NCBI GenBank assembly: GCA_905221605.1
Contig: CAJNDS010000580.1
Span: 443,276 to 507,275, forward strand
Source: Symbiodinium natans
Lineage: Eukaryota > Sar > Dinophyceae > Suessiales > Symbiodiniaceae
Reading direction: 5' to 3'
Length of the DNA stretch: 64,000 nt
The stretch's first letter is position 1, and every line of letters starts with the position of its first letter. Under the pieces are notes generated by a model. That model had not been told where the DNA came from, did not search any database, and was given only the letters and a program-made list of their open reading frames with translations. The position numbers and the translations under genes were made by a program. This document shows, piece by piece, positions 20,229 through 31,237 of this stretch.

Positions 20229-22182
20229 GTAAGTGTTAAGAATATCTTGGGGTGGTTTCGTACCATGATGATATGAAGTACTTTGGAGAGCTTTACTTGC
20301 CAGTATCCCCACCAGGATATCCGATGTCTGGTCATATGCTCTGCGGACGCAGCCGGCGTTGTAGATGTCAGACTTCCAGACCCACTCAATGTCTACAAAT
20401 GCAGACAGTCAAAGGGTGCTGCAGACTGTTGTGTAGGTTCCTGCACCTTCCATGTTGCTCACATGCAATCTCACTAAGGACGTGATCCTAAACATTGAGG
20501 ACACAGAACCGCACAAAAAAAATTTTTGGAGCGTTCTTCACCAGATGCATGTCAAGTCAGACCTCCCATGCTCCTGGTACCTTGGAGTAGGTAGTGATAG
20601 CACGCGTGGCGATGCAAAGAGAGAGAGAGGGAGGGAGGAAAGGAGGAACTAAAGGGAGACTGCGAGGAATCCTCCTAAGCCCTTTTCACGGAAAACATGT
20701 GAAAGCATCTGGCAGCCCACTTTGGGTTTCAGGGTTTCAGGGTTGGTAGATTCCAGCGGGGAAAGAAGTCCTGTCATCCAAGCTTGCTAACCCTAAACCC
20801 TAAACCCTAAACCCCCCTAACCCCACGCGTCTTTCTCCGCGCACGGCTTCGCAGTGCATGGCCTCAGAAGCGCCGTTCGTGCATTGTACGACTTCGCATA
20901 TCTGGCCTCGACATGGTACAACACACGTCCACGCAGCAGCTGGAGAAAAACGAAAAGGAAAAAAACACACAATAAAAACCCAAATATAATCAAAGAATCA
21001 CGGTACCGAAGTCTACCCCCCGCCCCCCCCCCAAACCCTAAGGCCTAAGCCTTAAGCACCTAAACCCAAAACCGTCTGCAAGCCTTGTCGTGGACAGGGT
21101 GAGACTTTTCAAGAGACTTTTGCCTCTGGGGCTTCGGCCCATTTGAAAACTCCAAAATCTCGGCCCCAGGTTTCCATTGTGGAATAGGGTTTAGGGCTTA
21201 GGGCTTAGGTTTTGAGTTAGGGGTTTAGGGTTTAGGGTTTAGCGTTGAGGGTTTTGCGAAAAAGGGTTGAGGGTTGAGGCTTGGACTTGAGGCTTGAGGC
21301 TTGAGGCTTGAGAATCCCCAGGAAAATCCCAAGGAATATTGTAATAAGGTTGCTATGACTATTGTATGGTGTTGTATGAAATGGTGTATAAACTGTGTAG
21401 AAATTGTAAACGTTGTACCATATGGTACCATCTTGTATAGTACAGAAGATAGTCCGATTCCTGCACATATGAGGGTTTGTATAGTATTGCATAAGATTCC
21501 AAACCCTGAACTGTAAACCCTATACCCTATACCCTAACTCCTAAGGGATTCAAGAAGGACCGATGGATTCAGATCGATCACTGCAAGGTGCAACACTGCG
21601 GGGCACTCCGCACGATCATCGTTGCATTGGCGCGCGGCTGTCAGAGGAATCTCAGGCTGCCAAACCCTAAACCCTAAACCCCAACCCCTAAACCCTAAAC
21701 CCTAAACCCTAAACCCTACATTATGAAGCACATTGTGGCAGCTGGCAGCGCGTGCTGTAAGCCCTGCCGTAGACCGAAATACTCCCCAGGAGCAGGGCAC
21801 CAAGATCATGAGCTTGTTGGGTTTAGGGTTTAGGGTTTAGGGTTTAGGGTTCAGGGTTCAGGGTTTAGGGTCCCAAACCCTAACTCAAATAACAAGAAAA
21901 GCCATGTGGAGTGCGCTGCAACATCGGACATGCACTGGCCCGGGGGGCCCTGCTTTGGGGAGGTTCTGCGAAGATCTTTCACTCTTTTGCCTCAGTAGCT
22001 GACGGTGGTGAGCCGATCGGCACCTCGTGGATCCGTCGGAGCACTCGCTTCGGATCGGAAGCTCCTGGAAACCATACCTATACTGAACTTGGAACCCCAG
22101 CAAAAATTATTTTTTGGGCTGTTTCTTAGGAATTATAGTACCCAAAAATTAAAAAAAAAAAAACACTTCCAAGTACCCCTAT

Positions 22183-24637
22183 AAGAGACTGGGTTGTCGT
22201 GACATGTCTGCCAGCATCCGCTTGACGTGCTCGCTCGTCTCCAGGATCTTCCGGACCTCCTGCGCCCTGCCGGCTCCCCGCAGCCGAGACACGCCGTTCA
22301 CAAGCTCGTCTGCAGAGAGCCGCCCATCCCCACCTCGGAGAGCCCCTTAAAAACCCTCTGAACAATATTCCGGAATATCCCTCCTCTTAAAACCCAATAA
22401 AGGGAGAAGAATATACCAAAAATGTTCCCCTAAACCCTAAACCCTAAACCCTAAACCCTAAACCCTAAACACCGAGCCACTGGTGTCGAGCGCCTTAAAG
22501 AGCTCCTCCGCATCGGAAACGTCGAGCTCCATGGCCGAGAGCCACACCTTGACTTCGTGCTTCTTGGGTTTGGGGGCTTGGGGGGTTTGGGGGCTTTGGG
22601 GGTTTGGGGGTTTAGGGTTTAGGGTTTAGGGTTTAGGGTTTAGGGTTTAGGGTTTAGGGGTTAGGGGTTAGGGTTTAGGGTTTAGGATGGTTTAGGGTTT
22701 AGGGTTTAGAGCCATGCCTTGACTTCATGCTTCTTGAGGATGCGCTTGAACTCGTTCAAGTCCAGCGTGCCATCTCCGGAAGTATCCGCTTCGTGGAAGA
22801 GCTCGGACATCTTCGCCACGTGCGCCTTCATCGTCCGCATCTTCTCGCGCACCATGACCTGGTTCACTTTTGGTATAATATTCAATTTTTATTTATTGGG
22901 TTTAAAATACACTTAAAAATGTAAAAAGTTACCCAACTATGACAAAGTCACGGTGTCATCCAGGTAGGCGACCTTGAAAGTCTCCTGCATCAGAACCGCG
23001 TTGATCACACCAAGCACGGCAAAGCCCACCGTCAGCTTGTGGAGGAGGCAGGGAATCAACCACCACTCGCCGACCTCTTCCACAAGCAGCCGGCAGACTG
23101 GAATCCAATTGGCCAGGGTTAGCCTGCATCGAGCGATTTGTTAACGGGTAAAGAAGAAAAAATGGGGGGGTCTAAGCGCGTTAAGACTTGAACAGGCTCT
23201 TCTACAAAAGACCGAAGGAAACACCGTCATGAAAGCCATAATAAGGTTTTGTAAAAACAGCTATATATATTCAATCGAAGAAAAGAGAACAGAACAAAAT
23301 GGAATAGCATAGGTTAAAAATAGAAAATGGTATTATAACAATTTTGGTAATACACTAGTATAATAACTAATATAGTAATATCGTCATATGTTCAAATACA
23401 AATGCAACAGAATATAATACAATATAAGATTATATAAAATAATATCATATAACATACGACAATGAAATATAATATATAAATAGTAATAATACAATATAAT
23501 ATAACAAAAATAAAATATAATATAATGTAATATAGTATAATATAAGATAATATAACATAATATAGAAACAAAAATGTCAATTTAAATAAATATAAATATA
23601 CATACAAAATATAAACAAACATATATATATATTATAAATATAAATTAACATATAAAATTAAAAATATGAATAAACACAAAAATAAAAAAATATGAATAGA
23701 AATATACGTACCAATGCAAATACAAATATAAGACTAAAATTGATATAAAATATAAAAATAAATATACATGGAAAAGAAACATAAATATACATATATATAT
23801 ATATATATATAAGTACAAAGACAAATATGCATATAAATACAAATAAATAAATAAATATATATATATATTATGAAAATAAATATAAATATCATATGGTATA
23901 ACATAAATATAGAAACACAAATATTGAGAGAAAAAAAGATAGCACAAACATACAAAAAAAAAACGTAACAGTATAGCATGATATAGCATAATGCAGTATA
24001 ACTTAATATATTCGAACCTGTAAGCATCTAATATCATGCCATATCACTCATATCACATGTCATAAAGTATGACATATAAAGGAAAAAACGAAGCACAGCC
24101 CGGCAGCTCGAAGAGTGACAAGAAAGAGCGGCTGAAGGTCCCAAAGTACGTGAAGACGCGTTGCTGGGCCTCCTGTTTCAGAGCGTTTAGGGTTCGGGGT
24201 TTGGGGTTCGGGGTTTGGGGTTTGGGGTTTAGGGTTTGGGTTTAGGGTTTAGGGTTTAGGGCTGTTCAGTGTCAGGGTTGAGGGGTTCAGAGCGCGGAAG
24301 CTTGCGTGATTCAGGATACCTCGGACTCCCTACACGCAGAACCCCCCAACGCCTGGTTCTCCGCGTCCGCGGTGAAGTAGTAGCCGAACAAGATCTGCTG
24401 CACCACCAGAGCCAGGAGGAGATGGCAGATGAAGAGAAGGGCCATGGTCCACCCCAGCACCGTGATGCTGCTCTTGATGGCCGTGGTCATCCTTACGCTT
24501 GGCTTTTGGGAAGGAGGGAGTGAGCCTATACCTCCGATAGATATATATATATATATATATAGATATATATATATATATATAGATATATATAGATATACAT
24601 ATAGATATATATAGATATATATAGATATATATAGATA

Positions 24638-24672
<35 letters not shown>

Positions 24673-27156
24673 GCCCTTTCAGGGATTATTACAGGGTACC
24701 TCACTCCCTGATTCCCAGCAGCAGGAAGAGAGGGTCGAACTCCTGGATGCTGCGAACCAGCCGCAGAAGCCGGAGCAGCCGGAAGATGCGCCCCAGGCGC
24801 CTTACTGTTGGTTAGCAGGGTTTAGGGTTTAGGGTTTAGGGTTGTTTAGGGTTCAGGGTTTAGGGTTTAGGGTTTGGGGTTTGGGGTTTAGGGTTTAGGG
24901 TTTAGGGTTTAGGGTTTAGGGTTGAGGGTTGAGAGTTTAGAGTTTAGGGTATAGGGTACCTCCAGCAGTAAGGCGCAGGATCTGGCTGTTGAGGGGGAGG
25001 GTCGTCACCAGCTTCTCAAGCAGCCAGACGGCGATGATGATGAAGTCCAGCCAGTTCCAGAACTCCTTCCAGAAGCATCTAAGGCTTTTTGAATAACAGA
25101 AATACGGCTTAGGGTCTTCTAACGTTAAGCAACCCCCCCCCCCCGCAAGTTCCAGAACTCCTTCCAGAAGCCGAGCCCTTCGGCGAAGAGGCGCACGCAG
25201 ACCTCGACGGTGAAGGTGATGCCGAAGGCCAGCTCCAGCGCGGAAAACATGCTTCCAACGCGGAGCCACTCCTTCAGGGCGGGGTTGAGGGTTTAGGGTT
25301 TTGGGTTTAGGGTTTAGGGTTTAGGGTTTGGGGTTTAGGGTGTAGGGTTTAGGGTTTAGGGTTTAGGGCTTAGGGTTTAGGGTGTAGGGTTTAGGGTTTA
25401 GGTGTTAGGGTCTAGGGTCTTTTGGGTCTTTTGGGGCTTTGGGGAGCCACGTGCCACGCCTCAGACTCCGTTCCGGCGGACTGCTCCATGCTGGCAGCGT
25501 CCGCGAAGGCCCAGCCGCGGTACTGCGCCTCGACGGCGAAGACTAAGGCGTTGCAAAAGATGAGAAAGCTCCTTGGGTGGTTTAGGGCTTAGGGTTTAGG
25601 GTTTAGGGTTTAGGGTTTAGGGTTTAGGGTTTAGGGTTTAGGGTTTAGGGTTTAGGGTCTCATAGGTTTAGGGTTTAGGGTTTAGGGTTTAGGGTTTAGG
25701 GTTTAGGGTTTAGGGTTTAGGGTTTAGGGTTTAGGGTTTAGGGTTTAGGGTTTAGGGTTTAGGGTTTAGGGTTTAGGGTTTAGGGTTTAGGGTTTAGGGT
25801 TTAGGGTTTAGGGTTTAGGGTTTAGGGTTTAGGGTTTAGGGTTTAGGGTTTAGGGTTTAGCCCAGAGTTTAGGGTTTAGGGTTTACGTTTTAGGGTTTCG
25901 AGGCACGCGCAGACTTAGGTGTCCAATATCGGGGAACTTGGGACTAACCCTTTGGGAGTCTAGAGGGATTCCGATATCCCAAAAAAAGGAAGACCCAAGG
26001 TTGCCATAGCCAACTACGAAGGCTCATGAAGCAGTCCACCGCCGGGAGCTTGATGCATTTTGCCAAGAAAGGTCTTAGGTGGCCCTCCCACTTCCTTAGG
26101 GGCTGAAGACCCGAAAGCCCTCACAAAAAGTTTGCCTTTTTATTTGTTATTTATCTTTAATTAATTATTTATCTATTCATTCATTTAGTGTACATTTTTT
26201 ATAGTAGTAGGATTCCATAGATCACCCAAAAAAACCAGGTTATAAAGGCTGCCTCTACCAACAGCTCCCCCGAGCTTCAAGGCCGAGGTGGATCTCCACT
26301 TCTTCTGCTTGTTCAAGCCCCGCTTCTTCCTTAGGTGCTGAGTTTCCTAGGGTTTAGGGTGTCGGGTTTAGGGTTTAGGGTTTAGGGTTTAGGGTTTAGG
26401 GTTTAGGGTTGAGGGTTAGGGGGATTTTTCGTACCCAAAAAGGCTAAAGGCTACCCACCCAACACCTAAGCTTCGCGGAGTGCCACACCTTCGAGATGGG
26501 GCTGGTAGGCGAGTCCACCGTCTCCTGTAGGGGTTTTCCGAAGTTTAGGGGGGGGGGGTACCTTACTTTGATTTTGTTATTGTTATAGGGGAATATAGGG
26601 GAATCCTACTCTTCTTGGGGGAGTCAAAATTCGAGGGGCCCCGGATTTTTCCGTCAGCTCCCTCCTCTTCCGAGCCTGACCTCTCGACTTGCTCACCCGG
26701 GGCGTCGAGATCCTGCTTGCTCTGCTTGCCTTACTTCTCTCTCCACACGAGCCCAAAACGACTAAAAACTGCGTGGATTCTTGCCACGTAATAAAAAAAA
26801 CCAACAAAAGAAGCTTTACAGCTCACCACCACTCGCGAAGTCCGAGCTGCTCTGCTTGCTGAGCCGGCTCCCCTGCTTGCTGATCCTGTCCTCGATGTCG
26901 CCGAGGACTTCCATTTGCGCGCTGTTGCTCCTCGTGTGGTAGCCCCCGTAGCCATATTGCAATAAGCGTGCCCTTCTTTGGGGGGTTCGCTAATCCATAC
27001 GGGAACCTTGAAAAAAAAGGGAGAAGCGTGCCACTGGAGGACTAAAGTCCTTTGGAGGCTGCGCACCTGTTCCCGGAGCGTCTGCACTTCCAGGAGGTGA
27101 GCAGAATGCAGCTGACCGAGCAGTGCTTCGAACTCATCCCCGTCGAAGGGCGACAT
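22183..27156 (-). CDS. Single-domain voltage-gated cation channel with C-terminal EF-hands (multi-exon)
   Basis: Minus-strand exons assemble into a six-TM channel. Exon 1 begins at ATG 27156 ([19 protein letters not shown], an N-terminal coiled coil); charged Ser/Lys exons follow (about 26960-26826, 26730-26630, 26110-26020). S1: about 25585-25450 ([18 protein letters not shown]). S2: about 25270-25161 ([20 protein letters not shown]). S3: 25065-24958 ([17 protein letters not shown]). S4: about 24805-24712 ([18 protein letters not shown], regularly spaced Arg). S5: about 24497-24300 ([20 protein letters not shown]). Pore: about 24196-24108 joined to 23123-22952, giving [14 protein letters not shown] then [12 protein letters not shown], and S6 ([16 protein letters not shown]). 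EF-hand 1 is in 22858-22718 ([12 protein letters not shown]). EF-hand 2 forms only after splicing 22547-22481 to 22333 ([12 protein letters not shown]). A stop may follow at about 22182, or another exon at about 22080-21920. It likely conducts Na+/Ca2+ with Ca2+ feedback. Confidence 0.8.
22334..22480 (-). other. Telomere-repeat intron inside EF-hand 2
   Basis: The intron begins GTGGCT at 22480 and ends CGAG at 22334. Joining the flanks gives a perfect EF-hand loop (DTSGDGRL). It contains a TTTAGGG tract (sense strand) and a TIR-like AT-rich segment (about 22350-22425). Confidence 0.7.
22540..22736 (-). repeat. Telomere-repeat intron bounded by a 27-bp direct repeat
   Basis: In gene sense, AAGAAGCA(T/C)GAAGTCAAGG and the next bases are present on both sides of the intron (22736-22710 and 22566-22540, 24 of 27 identical). 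Splicing at AAG|GC (donor, 22717) and AAG|G (acceptor, 22548) keeps one copy and the frame (KKHEVK then VWLSAMEL). Between the repeats lies mostly CCCTAAA. This fits insertion with target duplication. Confidence 0.75.
22859..22951 (-). other. Short 93-bp AT-rich intron between S6 and EF-hand 1
   Basis: Donor GTGACT at 22951, acceptor CCAG at 22859. The join gives LDDT then [13 protein letters not shown], in frame. The interior has TTGGGTAA/TTACCCAA-like arms, suggesting a small introner-type element and no telomeric repeat. Confidence 0.65.
23124..24107 (-). other. AT-rich low-complexity intron splitting the pore exon
   Basis: About 980 bp, of which 23240-24080 is nearly pure A/T (ATAATATA, ATATAAAT). 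It lies between LFE (exon end 24108) and LTLANW (exon start 23123). The donor is GC (CGA|GCTGCC) and the acceptor TGCAG|G. The open frames on its minus strand (Tyr/Ile-rich) are composition artefacts. Confidence 0.75.
24506..24716 (-). other. Hairpin-ended intron with an ATAG microsatellite between S4 and S5
   Basis: GAAGGAGGGAGTGAG at the left faces CTCACTCCCTGATTC at the right (inverted repeat), with about 130 bp of ATATAGAT-type repeat between. The flanks encode S4 (ending FDPLFLLL) and S5 ([12 protein letters not shown]). It resembles a transposon-derived introner. Confidence 0.55.
25053..25171 (-). repeat. 95-bp intron between S2 and S3 bounded by a perfect 24-bp direct repeat
   Basis: GCTTCTGGAAGGAGTTCTGG plus ACCT-type tail (24 bp in all, identical) occurs at 25171-25148 and 25076-25053 in gene sense. 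Splicing AAG|GA...AAG|G (intron 25160-25066) restores [11 protein letters not shown]. The donor is GA, a known dinoflagellate non-canonical type. Confidence 0.75.
25570..25930 (+). repeat. Longest near-perfect TTTAGGG array
   Basis: Between the S1 exon and the preceding exon of the channel gene, TTTAGGG runs almost without change from about 25575 to 25860, with about 28 consecutive perfect units in 25662-25860, interrupted once near 25655. It lies wholly within a minus-strand intron. Confidence 0.9.
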
Positions 27157-28750
27157 CGAGAGAGGAACGGCTGTGTGTGTGACCCTAAAAAGCCCTAAAC
27201 CCTAAAAAGCCCTAAACCTTAAAAAGCCCTAACCCCTAAAAAGCCCTAAACCCTAAAGAGTTGCAAAAAATGCAATTTGAAGCCCTCAAATCCCCTCCTT
27301 TAACAGATGCCTCCAGCGGTTCTAGTGACATTCTGGTGGTTGGTCGCTCTTGCCATTGGTCGCTCCTGTTGTTGTCGTTGCTTCTAACGTAAACCACGCC
27401 AATTGTCGGACAGGCACAAGAGACATCTCAAGCGAGATTCCGAATCCCTCAACCTTGAACTTAGGCCACGGAAGTAAAACAATGCTTCTTCCCAACATCC
27501 GAAACCCTGAGATTGCACCTGCAAATGAGGAAGACGTCGCCGATCACACTAGAACGCCAGATCATGAATCGGTTCATTTACATATTTACTCGGTGGGCCC
27601 TCTGATTCTCATTTAGCAACATTAAACTCATCGAACCTGTTCAGTTCCCTCTCCTCTTTCAAGCCAGGCATGTGCATGAAATGGGAGGTACCAGAGCCAC
27701 TTGCGGCCACGCTAGAACAGTCCTCTACGAGGCACCGTCACATGGAAAGTTGGCTACACGTCCTGATGTTGGGGGGCAGGTGGTCGACAGAAGAAAGCGT
27801 TTGTGGTGGCTGTGAGTCTAGGGCGCAAACAACCCTGATGTGAGGATGGTTTTCTGCACACCCGCTTTCGAATTCAAACAGTAATGAAATGAAAAATTGT
27901 CAAAGTTCGAATCATCCTTGTTACAGCGATGAGCACGTTATGGCCTTGCAGCGTCGATGGCACCACCCTGGCAAGTTCAAAATTTTGGGTTGAAATGGAC
28001 GCGGTACATGTGCCACACAGGGTATGTACGTATATACACTTTTTCAAGAGGAAGCACCCTCGTCCAAAGCAAACTCTTTACTTTATCAAAAGCAAACACG
28101 CTACTTCGAAAACCCTCAGTGAAAACAAATTGCATTGCTGACTTTTGCATGCATCGCACAAACGTCTGACAGTCACGACAGATGCTGCAGGCTTCGCAAG
28201 ACTTCAAGTTTCGTGTTTGCCATCCATGCCTGTGACGCTCGTGCAGATAGCTGCATTGCAAAACGAAGTCTCGCCACGTTCATGCTTTTAGGCACTTGTC
28301 TATCCCGTCATACGCTGGGCTGCATCATTCTATGACTCAGTGCACGTGTTTCATCGCACATTGGAAGAATTCAAACGACAAGAAGTCAACCTGCTGCAGG
28401 GCGGGCGGGTCGTCGTACACGGACTCGTCTCGCGGTTCAAAAAAACATTTCGCAGTTCCAAAGCTGTCACACCCTGCGTGAAATCTGCACCTTCTCATCC
28501 GCCTCTCTAACAGCCTAAGCCCGGAAGACCCCTATCGGCCCTACTAGACCCACGCCCCTGAATGCCAAGCACGATTCAGCTCTTCCCCTAAAGCGTGAAT
28601 GGTCAAAGAGCCTAAACCCGCAACCCCAAAATCCTCAACCCTACAAGCCCCAAAAACAAGTGCCTAAACCCCTTTTTGACCCTACTCCACCCCGCAAACT
28701 AAACCTGAACCTGAAGCGTAAGAATCTCAAATTCTGAGCTCTAAACCCTT
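27157..28750. other. Non-repetitive region without a recognised gene
   Basis: It starts with a few AAAAAGCCCTAAACC units (27182-27260). The rest is mixed-composition DNA with open frames no longer than about 94 codons and no motif I can name. A weak CCCTAAA-like stretch is at 28610-28660. It could be the 5' flank of the channel gene. Confidence 0.5.
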
Positions 28751-29702
28751 GGGCGCGCAAAATGGGCACGATGTCAGGTGGGATTTGTGAGATTTCTGAG
28801 GTCACTTGAAGCAAACGCGGGAGAGCAACTCCTGCAGTTCTTAAAAGTGTTTTTAGGAGCAAGATGACCCCCCACCCCCATTCTTAGCGTAGATTCGTAG
28901 ATGTTGCAGGATTGGTGCACGAGGGATGGTACAAATGTAGCGGAGTCGTGTCTTCCCCGGTTCAACCATTGTGTATTTAAAACGGGCTCACCTCAACTCC
29001 GCTGCCGTTTTAAGGGGAATTCCACCTTGGAAGGACTCCGCCGACACCGCTTACACACCGACTCCGCCCAAATATGTAACTCGCATGCCTTTTTTTCAGT
29101 GCTCAGTTATGAACTAATTGAATGACATAGATCCAAAGCAAGGGCAATAGATTGGTTGCACTCGATCTCGGCCAAGGCTGATATTCCTGGGATCGTTTTT
29201 TCCATTGTACCTGGGAGGTCCGGGCCGGAGGTCTCAGTTCTTGACATAAGTTCCGACGCCAAATTCAGCGCCGCAAACGCTTCTTTGCCATCTTCGCACT
29301 TCGCGCCAAGATAGAAACACCTGAGTTCAAGCAATAAGCACTGAAAAAAAAGCATCCGAGTTACATATGTGGGCGGAGTCGGTGGAGTTCACGTAAGCGG
29401 AGTCGACGGAGTCCTTCCAAGGTGGAATTCCCCTTAGAACGGCAGCGGAGTCGAGGTGAGCCCGTTTTAAATATACAATGGTTTTTAAACCGGGGAAGAC
29501 ACGACTCCGCTACATGTGCACCATCCCTCGTGCACCAATCCTGCCATCTACGCTAAGACTCTATGGGGTGGGGGGTAATCTTGCTTCCTGTGTCACTTTT
29601 TAAGAACTGCAAAGCTGCGCAAAAGTTGCCTCCGTGTTCACTGCAAGTGACCTCAGAAATCTCACAAATCCCACCTGACATCGTGCCCATTTTATGCGCC
29701 CC
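28751..29702. mobile_element. Long inverted-repeat (foldback-type) element
   Basis: Left arm 28751-29104 is the imperfect reverse complement of right arm 29337-29702 (for example GGGCACGATGTCAGGTGGGA against TCCCACCTGACATCGTGCCC). Arms of about 355 bp enclose a 232-bp loop. Part of the loop (about 29250-29355) is repeated at 29868-29967. No transposase is encoded, so it would be non-autonomous. Confidence 0.75.
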
Positions 29703-30031
29703 AAAGTCCCCCTAGGTTCACGGCCGATCCGTTAATCGTCAGCCGACACCGCGCCAGACGTGAACCTACGGTGAGAGGAAGTAGGAACGACACGAGGACT
29801 CAGCGTCCGTCATCTGGCCTATATGGGAAATCTGGGCCCCACTTCTGGGGCTAAATTTTGACCCAGTTCCGACGCCAAATTCAGCGCCGCACAAGCTTCT
29901 TTGCCATCTTCGCACTGCGTGTGAAGATAGAAACGCCTGAGTTCAAGCAATAAGCACTGAAAAAAAGCCAAGCAACCCTGGGGGCCAGTGAGGTGAGGAA
30001 CCAGAGCTCAGCGCCAACTAGGTTGGTATAC

Positions 30032-31237
30032 TGTGGAGGTCACGTGACGCGTCCGACGTTTCTTATGTTTTTTGGGGTCTTGAAACTGCACTCAAGTGAT
30101 GAGACATATGCAGCATTGTTCTTTAATCGTCTCGACAAGTGTCGTCAGAAAAGATCAATGCTTTCTAGAGGCAGGCAGATCATAAGGTTGACATTTCGCT
30201 GTTCAATGTTAGAAATATATTTGACAGGTTGTGACTTGCTCCCACCTCCGCCGCCGCCCATGCAACCGAAACCCCAGTCTTCTGCCACCATTGAACAGCA
30301 GATTGTCAACTTTATGATTTTGCGGCTACGGGCATAACCTGTCGGTTGACACTTCAACAAGAACAAGACCACTGTTGGCAAAATAACACAGTGATTATGC
30401 ATCGAAGCAAAAGCTGCACGAAAACCGTCACTGTTAGAGCGTGAACGCGCGAAACCGAGCTTCTACGCATACGACGAAACTGCGCGGATTCCACGAGTTC
30501 TCACGAGTTCACAATAGATTGCCAAAAACCAGACCCGGAAACCGAAAATCGTAAAGTTGGACCCTTTTTAAAGCAAAAATAAGTGTTTTAAAAAAGGTCC
30601 AACTTCAAACAGAAACGCCGTCGATATGTGTGCTTGGCTTGCCAGACTGGTCTTTGGTTGGCATCCAAGACAAGCAGTCTTGCAGTGTTCCCGTAAGATC
30701 TTTCTCGCACTGTGGAGGTCAGGCGACGCGTCCGACGTTTCTTATGTTTTTTTGGGGTCTTGAAACTGCACTCAAGTGATGAGACATACGCAGCATTGTT
30801 CTTTAATCGCCTCGACAAGTGTCGTCAGAAAAAGATCAATGCTTTCTAGAGACAAGCAGATCATAAGGTTGACATTTCCCTGTTCAATGTCAGAAAGTTA
30901 TTTGACAGGTTGTGACTTGCTCCCACCATGCAACCGAAACCCCAGTCTTCTGCCACCACTGAACAGCAGATTGTCAACTTTCTGATTTTGCGGCTACGGG
31001 CATAACCTGTCGGTTGACACTTCAACAAGAACAAGACCACTTACACATCGATTCTGCATCGAAGCAAAAGCTGCACGAAAACCGTCACTTTTAGAGCGTG
31101 AACGCACGAAACCACGAGCTTCTACGCATACGACGAAACTGCGCGGATTCCACGAGTTCTCACGAGTTCACAATAGATTGCCAAAACCAGACCCGGAAAC
31201 CGAAAATCGTAAAGTTGGACCCTTTTTAAAGCAAAAA
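30032..31237 (+). repeat. Tandem duplication of a roughly 550-bp segment
   Basis: 30032-30577 and 30711-31237 are highly similar, starting TGTGGAGGTCA(C/G)G(T/C)GACGCG and ending AAAGTTGGACCCTTTTTAAA. The second copy lacks the CTCCGCCGCCGCC stretch of the first. About 130 bp separates the copies. No gene recognised. Confidence 0.8.

Larger units (their letters stand above)
6869..26432. repeat. Interstitial telomere-like repeat domain 1
   Basis: Short tracts (20-300 bp) of TTTAGGG or its complement recur every 100-400 bp in both orientations, mixed with variants (TTTGGGG, TTAGGGG, TTGAGGG, TGTAGGG, TTTCGGG). The islands between tracts are GC-richer and several translate as exons. Orientation flips many times, so this is not a chromosome end but telomeric-type sequence inside introns and intergenic DNA. 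The stretch 10.75-13.15 kb holds such tracts plus a TA run at 11243-11272. The stretch 13.4-17.9 kb holds tracts, poly-C/poly-G runs (13541-13563, 15297-15318, 16975-17120) and islands I could not assign. The stretch 20.2-22.2 kb has tracts and short unassigned coding-like islands (for example 20840-20950, 21545-21660). Confidence 0.9.

Noticed and set aside
23392-24037. Tyr/Ile/Phe-rich membrane-like frames
   Set aside because: They come from the AT-rich intron of the channel gene and have no exon signals.
6869-26432. A true chromosome end
   Set aside because: Repeat orientation flips many times and genes lie on both sides; a terminal telomere would be one long uniform array.
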